Source: Pradoshia sp. D12 (GTDB lineage Bacteria; Bacillota; Bacilli; Bacillales; Pradoshiaceae). Taken from it: 64,000 nucleotides of DNA. The translations under genes were made by a program, and so were the position numbers. The stretch spans positions 1,577,501 to 1,641,500 of the forward strand of contig NZ_CP044545.1 of the NCBI RefSeq assembly GCF_008935075.1. Reading direction: 5' to 3'. Below the pieces are notes generated by a model, which saw only the letters and a list, made by a program, of their open reading frames with translations, made no database searches and had not been told where the DNA came from. The first letter of the stretch is position 1. Each line of letters opens with the position of its first letter. This document shows, in pieces, positions 8,138 to 16,606 of this stretch.

Positions 8138-8195
8138 ATCGAGGAAGTGCTTAGAAAAGATAAACGATCGGTAGCATAGTCAACTGAATCTCGGA

Positions 8196-8618
8196 ATGGA
8201 CATAGAAATCAAAGTAAATTATAACTCAATATATGCCGAGTCTATGCAGCAAGTCTATCAATCTGTGGGCTGGAATAAGCATACAATTGAAATGATTAAT
8301 CAAGTATTCACAGTAAGCACGCATGTGGCTATTTCTTTTAAAGAAGATAGACTAATTGGTTTTGGAAGAGCGCTATCAGATGGTGTATTTAATGGTGCGA
8401 TTTATGATCTCGTAGTCTATACAGACGAACAGGGTAATGGAGTAGCTAAGGAAATTATTAACTCTCTATTAACACAATTGAAATCCGTATCTTGTATCCA
8501 CTTAATTTTGACAGTCGGAAACGAGGAATTTTATAAAAAATGCGGATTTTACCCATTGAAAACAGGTATGGCCCGCTATTTGAATCAGGAGTTGGCTGAA
8601 ACCTATTTGGTTAAATAA
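8196..8618 (+). CDS. GNAT family N-acetyltransferase
   Basis: This single-domain GNAT protein of 140 residues has the acetyl-CoA pyrophosphate-binding motif as DEQGNGVAKEII (the QxxGxG/A loop, about residues 77-88) and the final NEEFYKKCGFYPLKTGMARY strand-helix typical of the fold. The acceptor substrate is not predictable. It lies 58 bases after the Nudix gene and 15 bases before the flavoprotein gene, so the three may be co-transcribed. The ATG lacks a clear ribosome site. Confidence 0.85.
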   Translation: MDIEIKVNYNSIYAESMQQVYQSVGWNKHTIEMINQVFTVSTHVAISFKEDRLIGFGRALSDGVFNGAIYDLVVYTDEQGNGVAKEIINSLLTQLKSVSCIHLILTVGNEEFYKKCGFYPLKTGMARYLNQELAETYLVK

Positions 8619-8633
8619 AAAAGGGGGAATACA

Positions 8634-9257
8634 ATGTTTGAACAGATTATAACGGAGGCAAATGAACTGCGTGCTCTGATAGGAGAACCAAGTAAACTAG
8701 TACAAAATAAAGTGATTAAACGATTGGATGATCATTGTGTGCATTTCATAAGTAAATCTCCGTTTGTGTTTATTGGTACAACGGATGGAAACGGGAATTT
8801 AGATGTTTCACCTAGGGGAGACCAAGCTGGATTTGTTCGAATATTGGATGAAAATTATTTGATAATTCCAGAACGGAGAGGCAATAAAAGAATGGACACC
8901 TTATACAATCTTCTAATGAACCCTGGAGTAGGCTTGTTGTTTATTATTCCAGGCTTGGGTGAAACCCTCCGTGTAAATGGAAAAGGGTACGTAGTAAAAG
9001 ATCCAGACTTGCTTGAGTGTTTAGGTGTTAATGGAAAGACACCAAACATCGGTATTGGGGTTAAGGTAGAGGAATGCTTTATTCATTGTGCAAAAGCATT
9101 TATTAGATCAGAATTATGGAACCCGACAACGTGGCCAGATAAAAATTCTCTTCCTCAAGCTTCAAAGATACTTGCAGCGCATGCCAGCCAATTGAAAACA
9201 AGAGCTGAAGACATTGAAATTCAATTAAAGGAGGGTTACACAACCAGATTATTTTAA
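8634..9257 (+). CDS. FMN-dependent PPOX-class flavoprotein (pyridoxamine 5'-phosphate oxidase family)
   Basis: This 207-residue cytoplasmic protein has the split-barrel FMN-binding pattern. The central FVFIGTTDGNGNLDVSPRGD strand-turn and the RRGNKRMDTLYNLLMNPGVG segment are characteristic of the group related to MSMEG_1061. These enzymes use FMN or F420 to reduce or oxidise small molecules; the substrate here is unknown. A strong AAAAGGGGG ribosome site precedes the ATG. The gene follows the acetyltransferase closely and is the last of the likely three-gene unit. Confidence 0.8.
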   Translation: MFEQIITEANELRALIGEPSKLVQNKVIKRLDDHCVHFISKSPFVFIGTTDGNGNLDVSPRGDQAGFVRILDENYLIIPERRGNKRMDTLYNLLMNPGVGLLFIIPGLGETLRVNGKGYVVKDPDLLECLGVNGKTPNIGIGVKVEECFIHCAKAFIRSELWNPTTWPDKNSLPQASKILAAHASQLKTRAEDIEIQLKEGYTTRLF

Positions 9258-9367
9258 GCAATCTTTTGTTGCTTTCTGATAGTAATCTTATTCTTTCGCC
9301 ATAGTAAAAATAAGACTGTTTTCGTAAGGATGTTGCTTTTGTATAATTTATTCTGAGTTGTAAAACC

Positions 9368-9398
9368 GCCACCTCCAGGAAGGAAGTGGCTGTTCTCG
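9368..9398 (+). terminator. Weak terminator-like hairpin
   Basis: GCCACcTCC and GGAaGTGGC arms (9368-9390) form a short stem followed by a T-rich but interrupted tail. It is the only terminator candidate after the flavoprotein gene. Confidence 0.4.
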
Positions 9399-9418
9399 TT
9401 ATTTAAAGAAATGACGCG

Positions 9419-9565
9419 TTAATTCATATACCTTTTTACATAATTATAGAGTGGTTTTACATCATTAATCGGTTTATTTAATACAGGTACGGCTTTTTGC
9501 ATCCATATTGTCGTGTAAATATCTCGAAGTTCTCCCTCAATCTGTAAATCCAGTCTATATATGTT
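9419..9565 (-). pseudogene. Possible remnant of the 3' end of a gene
   Basis: An open stretch of 48 codons on the minus strand ends in TAA and has balanced, protein-like composition (ELRDIYTTIWMQKAVPVLNK is part of it). It lacks a start codon and ribosome site and is cut off upstream by an in-frame TAA at 9566-9568. This looks like the surviving C-terminus of a deleted gene, perhaps a small regulator domain. The rest of the 9258-9726 interval shows nothing else. Confidence 0.3.
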
Positions 9566-9726
9566 TTAATCAGGATAGAATGTTCACTTCACCGCATATA
9601 TTCCATCGCCAAATTGCTTCTATCCGAGCTATAATATAATTAAATATTACAAATTGACCCCATTTTTAAAACTCTCCAACGAAAAAACATTCTAATCTGC
9701 CTATTTATATGAATTGAGGTGTTTAT

Positions 9727-10647
9727 ATGGAAAAAATCATTGAGGTACGCCGCCTCACCAAAACCTATGGTGACATTACTGCGGTGAATGATATTGATTT
9801 TTATGTAGAGCAAGGAAAGCTGTTTGCCTTCCTCGGTCCTAATGGCGCGGGCAAAAGCACGACAATTGATATGTTATGCACGCTCTTGAAGCCAGATAAA
9901 GGAGAAATCATCATCAATGGCTTTCAGATTGCTAAAAATGATTCAAAAATCCGTGAATCAATCGGGGTAGTCTTCCAGGAAAGTCTGCTCGACCCTCTCC
10001 TGACTGTACGGGAAAATCTCCTAACAAGAGCCAAATTCTATCAGATTCCAAAATCGGAGCTCAAATCCAGAGTGGAACAAGCAGCGATTGCAGCTGATGT
10101 CATGGACTTTATTGATCGCCCATACGGAAAATTATCAGGAGGACAAAGGCGCCGCGCTGATATAGCAAGAGCTCTTGTGAACACACCGAAGGTTCTTTTC
10201 CTGGATGAGCCGACTACCGGTCTTGACCCCCAAACAAGAAGAAGTGTTTGGGAGACGATTACGAACCTGCAAAGAGATCAGGGACTGACTGTATTCTTGA
10301 CGACACATTATATGGAGGAAGCCGCCTCTGCCGACTATATCATGATTATTGATGATGGAGAGATTGTGGCAAAGGGAACTCCTTATGAACTGCGAAATAC
10401 ATATAGCTCAGATATGCTGAAAATTGAACCGATTGACTATGCTGCTCTCGATGAGCTTTTTCAAGCCAATGGAATCAGTTACAAAAACGAGCATCAACTG
10501 ATGATCATTAAAATAGCGAATACAAAAGAGGCCCTCTCGATTCTAAAATTGGCAGAGCCCTTGATTGCAAATTTTGAAGTGATGCATGGGACAATGGATG
10601 ACGTGTTCATCGAAATCACAGGAAAGGAAATACGTGCTGATGTTTAA
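9727..10647 (+). CDS. ABC transporter ATP-binding protein (DrrA-like)
   Basis: This 306-residue cytoplasmic ATPase belongs to the ABC-2/DrrA class, which pairs with an export-type permease. Walker A GPNGAGKS starts at about residue 37, the signature LSGGQRRRAD at about residue 136, and Walker B VLFLDEPTTGLD at about residue 156, with the switch His in LTTHYMEE. A C-terminal extension of about 80 residues (DUF4162-like) is usual for the class. The stop codon overlaps the start of the permease by 8 bases, so the two are translationally coupled. Family members export lipids, antibiotics or bacteriocins; the cargo here is unknown. Confidence 0.9.
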   Translation: MEKIIEVRRLTKTYGDITAVNDIDFYVEQGKLFAFLGPNGAGKSTTIDMLCTLLKPDKGEIIINGFQIAKNDSKIRESIGVVFQESLLDPLLTVRENLLTRAKFYQIPKSELKSRVEQAAIAADVMDFIDRPYGKLSGGQRRRADIARALVNTPKVLFLDEPTTGLDPQTRRSVWETITNLQRDQGLTVFLTTHYMEEAASADYIMIIDDGEIVAKGTPYELRNTYSSDMLKIEPIDYAALDELFQANGISYKNEHQLMIIKIANTKEALSILKLAEPLIANFEVMHGTMDDVFIEITGKEIRADV

Positions 10648-11494
10648 TTTAGCAAAGCGTAATCTAAAACTATTTTTTCGGGATAAAAGTGCGGTCTTCT
10701 TCTCCTTATTGGCCGTCTTCATTATCATTGGCTTATATGTCCTCTTTCTTGGAGATACCATTGCAGGGGACATGACCGAAATTAAGGAAGCTCGATACTT
10801 AATGGACAGTTGGATTATGGGCGGTCTTCTTGCCGTTACCTCTGTCACGACGACAATGGGCGCTTTTGGCACAATGGTAGAGGATCGGGCAAATGGCAAT
10901 GCAAAAGATTTCTATGCTTCGCCATTAAAAAGGTATCAAATCGCTGGTGGTTATGTAATCAGTTCATTTATGGTCGGCCTCATCATGTGTATGGTCACTT
11001 TTGTCTTAGCGGAGATATATATTGTCGCAAACGGTGGGGAGCTTTTGCCACTCATAGGTATGTTAAAAATCATTGTGTTGATGTTCCTATCGGTTCTAGC
11101 CTCAAGCGCAATGGTGTTTTTCTTAGTTAGCTTCTTTTCAAGTGTTAATGCATTTGCAACTGGCAGTACGATTATCGGGACATTAATCGGGTTTCTTACC
11201 GGCATTTACATACCAATTGGCAATCTACCTGATGCTGTACAAATGATTGTGAAGATCTTTCCGGTCACCCATGCAGGCGTCTTATTTCGTCAGGTATTTA
11301 TGGAAGAGCCCTTAAAAATATCATTCGACGGTGCACCAAGTGCTGCAGTCGATGGTTTTAAAGAAGAACTGGGTGTTGTGCTGACATATGGTGACTTTAC
11401 TGCCCAAGGTAGCACGCATATTCTTGTCCTGGTAGGAGTCACCATTTTATTTTTCGCTCTTGCCGTATGGAATGTATCACGAAAGAAATCTTAG
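10640..11494 (+). CDS. ABC-2 type transporter permease (DrrB-like)
   Basis: This membrane partner of the preceding ATPase has 284 residues and about six membrane helices (near residues 20-40, 55-80, 100-130, 140-165, 170-195 and 255-280). It has the Gly/Pro turn FLTGIYIPIGNLPDAV before the last amphipathic segment, typical of ABC-2 permeases. The ATG at 10640 is chosen because it gives the family N-terminus MFNLAKRNLKLFFRDKSAVF and sits inside the end of the upstream gene. The longer frame from 10586 has no ribosome site. Confidence 0.88.
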   Translation: MFNLAKRNLKLFFRDKSAVFFSLLAVFIIIGLYVLFLGDTIAGDMTEIKEARYLMDSWIMGGLLAVTSVTTTMGAFGTMVEDRANGNAKDFYASPLKRYQIAGGYVISSFMVGLIMCMVTFVLAEIYIVANGGELLPLIGMLKIIVLMFLSVLASSAMVFFLVSFFSSVNAFATGSTIIGTLIGFLTGIYIPIGNLPDAVQMIVKIFPVTHAGVLFRQVFMEEPLKISFDGAPSAAVDGFKEELGVVLTYGDFTAQGSTHILVLVGVTILFFALAVWNVSRKKS

Positions 11495-11522
11495 CAGGGG
11501 ACATAGTTTCCTGCTATTTTCA
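11493..11522 (+). terminator. Terminator after the ABC-2 pair
   Basis: AGCAGG/CCTGCT arms (11493-11498 with 11510-11515) overlap the stop codon and are followed by ATTTT. The stem is short and the T-run modest. Confidence 0.5.
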
Positions 11523-11624
11523 TGCACTAATATAGTTATCTTTTTCCTGAATCAATTTCATGTTAATCCAGCTAAATTGCCCTTCACCGCATCCTCAAAC
11601 AGTATTTTTTAATAATGACTCTTA

Positions 11625-11698
11625 TTCGATTATTATATCGAAGCTGTATGATCCTTTCTTATTCCCTAAAGCTTTAATTAGAATCAATATTAGGGAAT
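11625..11698 (+). promoter_or_regulatory. Two inverted repeats upstream of the glcD-like promoter (operator candidates)
   Basis: A TTCGAT-6-ATCGAA repeat (11625-11642) and a perfect 9-bp ATTCCCTAA / TTAGGGAAT repeat with a 20-base spacer (11661-11669 and 11690-11698) lie just upstream of the promoter. Neither is followed by a T-run, so both look more like protein-binding sites than terminators. The remainder of 11523-11855 has no gene. Confidence 0.45.
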
Positions 11699-11703
11699 GT
11701 GAA

Positions 11704-11734
11704 TTGCAAATATTTTCCTAATATTTGATATAAT
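11704..11734 (+). promoter_or_regulatory. Extended -10 promoter for the glcD-like gene
   Basis: TGATATAAT (11726-11734) is an extended -10 box. A TTGCAA (11704-11709) lies 19 bases upstream as a loosely spaced -35. The predicted leader is about 115 bases and contains a short imperfect GGTATATTTTT/AAAAATACC hairpin (about 11779-11812). Confidence 0.55.
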
Positions 11735-11855
11735 GGTAGAGGTTGGAGAGAATTGAAAGTAAGAGGAATTACTATAAAGGTATATTTTTATAATTCAAAC
11801 AGCAAAAATACCATTAACAAATACCGCGGAAAAATGATAATAAGGGGCGAATAAA

Positions 11856-13247
11856 TTGATCAAAACCACTGAAGAATTGTTAATTGCTCTGCGAAGTGTT
11901 ATTCAAGAAAGCCGAGTAACGACCAATCATACTATTTTAGAACAACACAGCATAGATGAATCGTATCATCGTGCTAGTCTGCCTGATATAGTAGTGTTTC
12001 CGACAAACACAGAAGAAGTGAGGGAGATAATTACTATAGCGGATCAATATAAAGTGCCGATTGTGCCATTTGGAAGGGGAACAAGCTTGGAAGGGCATGT
12101 TATTCCTTATGACCATGGAATCATGATTGACTTTTCTCTTATGGATAAAATAGTAGAGGTTAGGGAGAAGGACTTTCTTGTGAAAGTTCAACCAGGGGTG
12201 ACGCGTTCTCAGTTGAATAAAGAGCTGAAAAAATACGGATTGTTTTTCTCCGTAGATCCGGGAGCAGATGCAACACTTGGTGGGATGGCAGCTACAAATG
12301 CCAGTGGAACAACATCTGTTAAATATGGAATTATGCGTGACCAAGTTCGGGATTTAGAGGTTGTTCTCGCAGATGGCACAGTGATTCATACAGGAAATTT
12401 AGCAGAAAAATCTTCTTCTGGCTATCATTTAAATGGTGTATTTGTTGGTTCGGAAGGGACACTTGGATGTTTTACTGAATTGACATTAAGAGTGTACGGT
12501 ATTCCTGAAAATATTATGGCAGCGCGAGCATCCTTTAAAACAGTTAGTGATGCTGTTGAAGCAGTCTTGAATATTTTACAAGCGGGAATTCCAATTGCAA
12601 GAGTTGAGCTCGTAGATGAACCTTCTATGAAACAAGTAAACCTTCATAATAAGACGGCCTATCTGGAACAGCCAACCTTATTTTTAGAATTTGAGGGGAA
12701 TGAGGCGGGCTTAAAGCAAGATGTTGAATTTATGAAAGAGATTGTGGAGGCTCACAATTGTGAACGTATTGAATTCGAGACCGATAATGCTGCTCGAAAT
12801 CAGCTATGGGAAGCTCGCCATAATCTAGCTTACTCCTATATTCATGGACACCCAGGAAAAAAACTCATGATAACCGATGTTTGTTTGCCCCTTTCCGAGT
12901 TAGCAGGTGCTATTGCTCATGCAAGAGAAACACTTGATTTGTTAATGCTTACAGGCGGTGTTGTTGGGCACGTCGGTGATGGCAATTTTCATGTTCTGTT
13001 AATGATTGATATGAATGATTTTGATGAACTGAAAAGAGCTGATCAATATAATGAAATGATTGTCATGTATGCACTTGAACGAGGAGGAACTTGTACAGGA
13101 GAACATGGTGTCGGCATTGGGAAACAGAAATACCAAGAGAAAGAACACGGAGAAGCACTGCTGGTGATGGAAAAGATTAAACGGGTACTAGATCCAGATA
13201 ATCTTCTAAACCCAAATAAAATTTTTAAAATAAAGAAAGAGAAATAA
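11856..13247 (+). CDS. FAD-linked oxidoreductase, GlcD / D-lactate dehydrogenase type
   Basis: This 463-residue flavoprotein oxidises a 2-hydroxy acid such as glycolate or D-lactate. The N-terminal PCMH FAD-binding domain (about residues 35-215) contains VPFGRGTSLEGH and the GADATLGGMAATNASGT loop. The C-terminal FAD-oxidase C domain contains GHVGDGNFHVLL (metal/substrate histidines) and the final TGEHGVGIGKQKY. Start is TTG 11856, with AAGGGG 8 bases upstream. GlcE/GlcF partners are absent nearby, so it probably acts alone, like the single-subunit D-lactate dehydrogenases of Bacillus. The exact substrate is uncertain. Confidence 0.88.
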   Translation: MIKTTEELLIALRSVIQESRVTTNHTILEQHSIDESYHRASLPDIVVFPTNTEEVREIITIADQYKVPIVPFGRGTSLEGHVIPYDHGIMIDFSLMDKIVEVREKDFLVKVQPGVTRSQLNKELKKYGLFFSVDPGADATLGGMAATNASGTTSVKYGIMRDQVRDLEVVLADGTVIHTGNLAEKSSSGYHLNGVFVGSEGTLGCFTELTLRVYGIPENIMAARASFKTVSDAVEAVLNILQAGIPIARVELVDEPSMKQVNLHNKTAYLEQPTLFLEFEGNEAGLKQDVEFMKEIVEAHNCERIEFETDNAARNQLWEARHNLAYSYIHGHPGKKLMITDVCLPLSELAGAIAHARETLDLLMLTGGVVGHVGDGNFHVLLMIDMNDFDELKRADQYNEMIVMYALERGGTCTGEHGVGIGKQKYQEKEHGEALLVMEKIKRVLDPDNLLNPNKIFKIKKEK

Positions 13248-13346
13248 ATAGATTGGTAGAATTTGTTTTAACCTTGATAGCTCTCTTAAGATAGAGACAT
13301 GTATTGGTGGATGAGTTTTTATAATGATAACAGGAGGGTTTTAGGG

Positions 13347-13907
13347 GTGGAATTACAACAATGGTTTGAAAAAGGTTTAACAACGGAACAGTATATCGAT
13401 GGTATGAAAACAAATAAAGAAAATCTCCTAAAGGTATATGAATCGTTCCATCTATCAGGGGAGAGTAAAGAGGCGCTTTTAACTATACCGCCCACTGGGA
13501 TTAAGGTTATTGTGTTGACAGAAGATTGGTGCGGGGATGCAATGGTAAATATCCCGATTTTACTGCGTATTGCAGAGGCAACAAATATCGACGTTCGTTT
13601 TATCCTGCGTGACAGCAATTTAGAGTTAATGGATCAGTATTTAACCAATGGAACGGCTCGATCGATCCCGATTTTTATTTTCATAGATGAGGATGGAAAT
13701 GAAGTAACCGTCTGGGGACCACGCGCTGCTAAAATTCAACAAAGCTTTGAGGAATTGAAATCACAGTTACCAAGCGCAGATGCCCCTGATTTTAAAGAAA
13801 AACAACTTGAGATGTTCAAAGAATTTGTAAATAAATTTACGGTGGATTATGATACTTGGCATGTTATTGCAGATAGCATTATTAGTAAGTTAAAAGAAAT
13901 TAAGTAG
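13347..13907 (+). CDS. Thioredoxin-family protein with a single active-site cysteine
   Basis: The product has 186 residues. The reading frame is open from 13299, but GGAGG lies 8 bases before a GTG at 13347, giving MELQQWFEKGLTTEQYIDGM. The thioredoxin-fold core contains TEDWCGDAMVNIPILL, where the usual CxxC is reduced to one cysteine (CGDA), and the cis-Pro in ARSIPIFIFID. This pattern is typical of the Thioredoxin_9 group in Bacillaceae. With one cysteine it cannot form the ordinary disulfide, so it may act as a monothiol reductase or in thiol binding. It follows the glcD-like gene by about 100 bases. Confidence 0.85.
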   Translation: MELQQWFEKGLTTEQYIDGMKTNKENLLKVYESFHLSGESKEALLTIPPTGIKVIVLTEDWCGDAMVNIPILLRIAEATNIDVRFILRDSNLELMDQYLTNGTARSIPIFIFIDEDGNEVTVWGPRAAKIQQSFEELKSQLPSADAPDFKEKQLEMFKEFVNKFTVDYDTWHVIADSIISKLKEIK

Positions 13908-14263
13908 CGAGTGATTCATCTAAAAGTATTAGAAGAGGATATATCACCGAGAAAAGCTTAGGCGACATACAAGGACGGGCTTCAATGATTCAATAGAATG
14001 GAATCCAGCCGTAAAATTTTGACAATCATTTAACTTCAGGCTTCGGTAATTAGGAACTTAAAATCTAGATAATTGAATGTGTAGAGAAAATATTTTTGGA
14101 AAGGACAGAAGGAGCAGGCTTCCCAACAAGAAGAAACCTGCTTTTATATATGGGCCATTAAAAAATGTGAAAGGATTGCAAAGTCAATAAAAGACGGTGG
14201 AACTGCAAAGTTAGTCAAGTACTCAAAGGAATAGAATGCTGGTTATATGAAAGGATTTTTGAA
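13908..14263. other. Intergenic stretch with a terminator
   Basis: No gene was recognised in this 356-base interval. A terminator lies at 14112-14147, and the remainder is low-complexity AT-rich sequence without a convincing promoter. Confidence 0.5.
14112..14147 (+). terminator. Intrinsic terminator
   Basis: AGCAGGcTTC and GAAaCCTGCT arms (14113-14122 with 14133-14142) are followed by TTTTATAT. It lies about 200 bases after the thioredoxin-family gene. Confidence 0.6.
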
Positions 14264-14812
14264 TTGGAGAAATATAAAAAAAGAAAGTGTCCGTTTGTTA
14301 TTTCAATTGCTGCTGTTTCAGGTGGAGGAAAAACGACCATCACCTCTTACCTGAAAAATAATTTGCAAAATAGTGGAACTCTATCCTTTGATGATTATGA
14401 TTTTAATGGTCCCAATGACATGATTAATTGGATTGATAATAGAGGTAATCCAGATGATTGGGATTTATCACCGCTTCTTACAGATATAAAAAAGTTAGTT
14501 AATGAACCGCTGGATTACATAATAGTAGATTTTCCATTCGCTAATTTACATAGTCAAATGAAGGAAATTATTGATTTTGCAGTATTTATTGATACTCCAC
14601 TGGATATTGCCATGGCACGAAGATTAACTCGAGATTTTAGAAATGGTGCCGTTGAGGAGATTATGATGGATTTAAATTACTACATTGGTTGGGGAAGAAG
14701 GGGATATCTTCATATGTTGAATACGATCAAACCGATTTCTGACCTCATTGTAGATGGAACATTACCTGAATATGAGATTGTAAATATTATTACTAAAAAA
14801 ATAGAAACATAG
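14264..14812 (+). CDS. P-loop nucleoside/uridine kinase-like protein
   Basis: This 182-residue cytoplasmic protein is of the uridine-kinase/AAA-like P-loop type. Walker A AVSGGGKT is at residues 17-24, and a Walker-B-like strand LDYIIVDFPF is near residue 86. The start is TTG 14264 with AAAGGA upstream. No substrate-binding signature beyond the P-loop is clear, so the phosphate acceptor is unknown. It is followed after 19 bases by a DUF2087 gene, and the two are likely co-transcribed. Confidence 0.75.
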   Translation: MEKYKKRKCPFVISIAAVSGGGKTTITSYLKNNLQNSGTLSFDDYDFNGPNDMINWIDNRGNPDDWDLSPLLTDIKKLVNEPLDYIIVDFPFANLHSQMKEIIDFAVFIDTPLDIAMARRLTRDFRNGAVEEIMMDLNYYIGWGRRGYLHMLNTIKPISDLIVDGTLPEYEIVNIITKKIET

Positions 14813-14831
14813 TTGATTTTAGGGGGTAAAC

Positions 14832-15131
14832 ATGGTGAATATACGCTATGTAACAACAGAAGAGGAAAAGCAAAAGGTCTTGTCAGCCTATTTTAAAGAA
14901 GGTTTGAGTGGTCAATTAGATACTTTTCCGAGTAAGGAGAAAAGAAAGCTGATCATTTTACAAAATATAAGTGAACGTTTTGAACTGGGGAGAGTATATT
15001 CAGAAATAGAAATTAACGAAGTATTGAAAACAATTTACGGTGATTTTGCAACAATTAGAAGAGAGCTTATCGTGTATGGATTTATGAATCGCAGCAAGGA
15101 TTGTTCGGAATATTGGATAAAAGAAGATTAA
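14832..15131 (+). CDS. DUF2087 domain protein
   Basis: The product has 99 residues. The sequence LSGQLDTFPSKEKRKLIILQ followed by FELGRVYSEIEINEVLKTIYGDFATIRRELI is the DUF2087 pattern, a small winged-helix-like domain often found alone or at the C-terminus of transcriptional regulators. The role is probably nucleic-acid binding, but this is inference. GGGGGT precedes the ATG. Spacing of 19 bases from the P-loop kinase-like gene suggests one transcript. Confidence 0.8.
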   Translation: MVNIRYVTTEEEKQKVLSAYFKEGLSGQLDTFPSKEKRKLIILQNISERFELGRVYSEIEINEVLKTIYGDFATIRRELIVYGFMNRSKDCSEYWIKED

Positions 15132-15546
15132 ATGGATAAAATTTATATTGAGCAAGCCAAGCAAAAATGTTAGGGGATAATAGGATATTTAAATTATGTT
15201 GAATGATGAACTATTTAGTCTCACCCTTTGGAGACCGGTATTCTATCAAACTATAGCGAAAGTCCACGGCTGTCAAATTGACGGTCTTCTTTTATGCTGT
15301 TAAAGAGCAGTTTAGTTGAAAACAAATAGTGGATTGATAAACTGAAATAAGTGTATATTTATACTATGAGTGTAATAATGAAACTAATTTGATTAGTAGG
15401 TTTTGTAATCATAATACAAGTATACTGCATGAAATAAAAGTTTATTTACATAATATGATTATTATACGGCAATCATTTCTTTTGACCGACGAAAAAGGGT
15501 ATCGGATAACTAATTATATAAATTATACAACTAAGGGTGAGGTAGC
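15132..15546. other. Intergenic stretch with a weak terminator-like hairpin
   Basis: This 415-base AT-rich region has no supported gene. A small GTCAA/TTGAC hairpin extended by wobble pairs (15269-15285), followed by TCTTCTTTT, may end the DUF2087 transcript. A GGGTAT near 15498 resembles a sigma-B -10 but has no acceptable -35. Confidence 0.45.
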
Positions 15547-16191
15547 ATGAAAAACTTATTAAAAAAGATAACCCGATTTTTCAAAACAGATAAAGAGTTA
15601 TTTATTGAAGAATTGAACGATTACCGCCAAATATTAGATGATGCTATAAAAATTTTAGAGGAGAACATTCAAATTTTAAAGTTAGCATTAGCAAAGCATA
15701 TAGAAATCGGTCATTACTTAGATATGAAACAATCGAACAAGCTTATTCGAATTGAAAGTATAAATAAGTTAGTCACACAGTATGTGGATCATAAGAAAGA
15801 TACAGCTGCCAGGGAAATGATTCGAGAAAAAGTTAAGGAACAGCAGAAATTACAATGTCTGAATGAAATAATAGATATGCATAATCAAAGAATCCAAGAA
15901 TATCAATATAGGCTAAATAAAGCCCTTTGTGTTTTAGATAATGATAAAAGCAATCGAGAAGCTTTTATTATCAAACAGAAAATAGCATTACAGGAATTGG
16001 TGATTTCTGAAAAGTTAGACAGAGGGAACTGCAAGAAGCATATTGAACGGATTAAAAGGGAAATTATCGATAAAGAGTCCTATAAAGAACTTAATCCAAA
16101 AGAGGATACAGTAAATGAAGTGTTAATAGATAGCGAGATTGAGAAGGAACTTTCCATCTTTAAACTGAATTACTCTTCAAGTAATGTGTAA
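15547..16191 (+). CDS. Coiled-coil hypothetical protein, distantly PspA-like
   Basis: This 214-residue, highly charged protein is almost wholly helical. The N-terminus MKNLLKKITRFFKTDKELF is an amphipathic basic segment. It is followed by long Leu/Ile/Lys/Glu coiled-coil runs (about residues 20-175) and an acidic tail. The layout, with a membrane-surface helix followed by coiled coil, resembles the PspA/IM30 envelope-stress family, but no diagnostic motif is present and I do not claim membership. AAGGGTGAGG precedes the ATG. It is monocistronic, followed by a terminator at 16298. Confidence 0.6.
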   Translation: MKNLLKKITRFFKTDKELFIEELNDYRQILDDAIKILEENIQILKLALAKHIEIGHYLDMKQSNKLIRIESINKLVTQYVDHKKDTAAREMIREKVKEQQKLQCLNEIIDMHNQRIQEYQYRLNKALCVLDNDKSNREAFIIKQKIALQELVISEKLDRGNCKKHIERIKREIIDKESYKELNPKEDTVNEVLIDSEIEKELSIFKLNYSSSNV

Positions 16192-16297
16192 ATCCTTTAA
16201 AATCAAAAGCTTATGTTGAGCTTTTATGAGGTTAGTTTTGGTCGGGCTAATCGAATAAAGGTTTATGATGCCATTAACGTATGAATATTAAGATTGA

Positions 16298-16327
16298 AGA
16301 CAGGGAGATTATTTCTCTGTCTTTTTT
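16298..16327 (+). terminator. Intrinsic terminator
   Basis: AGACAGGGAGA pairs with CTCTGTCT (about 16299-16321) followed by TTTTTT. It lies about 105 bases after the coiled-coil gene. The rest of 16192-16606 contains only the pxp promoter region. Confidence 0.7.
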
Positions 16328-16484
16328 ACTTTTTCATTTAGGACTTCGCTTTCTTGCTGTTAAGAATGATCATTGCCATACTATCTTGTTCGATATTATC
16401 TTGGTTCAGTTTATCAACAGAAGAATTGAATTGAAGTAAGGATAATTACAACGATAACGAATGGAGTAAATTATAAATGGTGAT

Positions 16485-16524
16485 ACTTTAAATGTTTTAA
16501 TAATTCAAACACTTAAAGTATAAT
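16485..16524 (+). promoter_or_regulatory. Promoter region of the pxp operon with an inverted repeat
   Basis: TATAAT (16519-16524) lies 83 bases before the pxpB start, with only a weak TTTAAT at -35. The perfect repeat ACTTTAA / TTAAAGT (16485-16491 and 16513-16519) brackets the -35 to -10 region. This would suit a repressor, but no recognisable TnrA box was found. Confidence 0.4.
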
Positions 16525-16606
16525 AATGGAATATCTGGAGATTTTTATTATTCCTACAAAACATTACATATTTCTCTTGAATGGGATGGAAGGTGAGGGA
16601 TGGTAG

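Noticed and set aside
15470-15505. Possible sigma-B promoter before the coiled-coil gene
   Set aside because: GGGTAT is present near 15498, but no GTTT-like -35 lies at 12-15 bases upstream.
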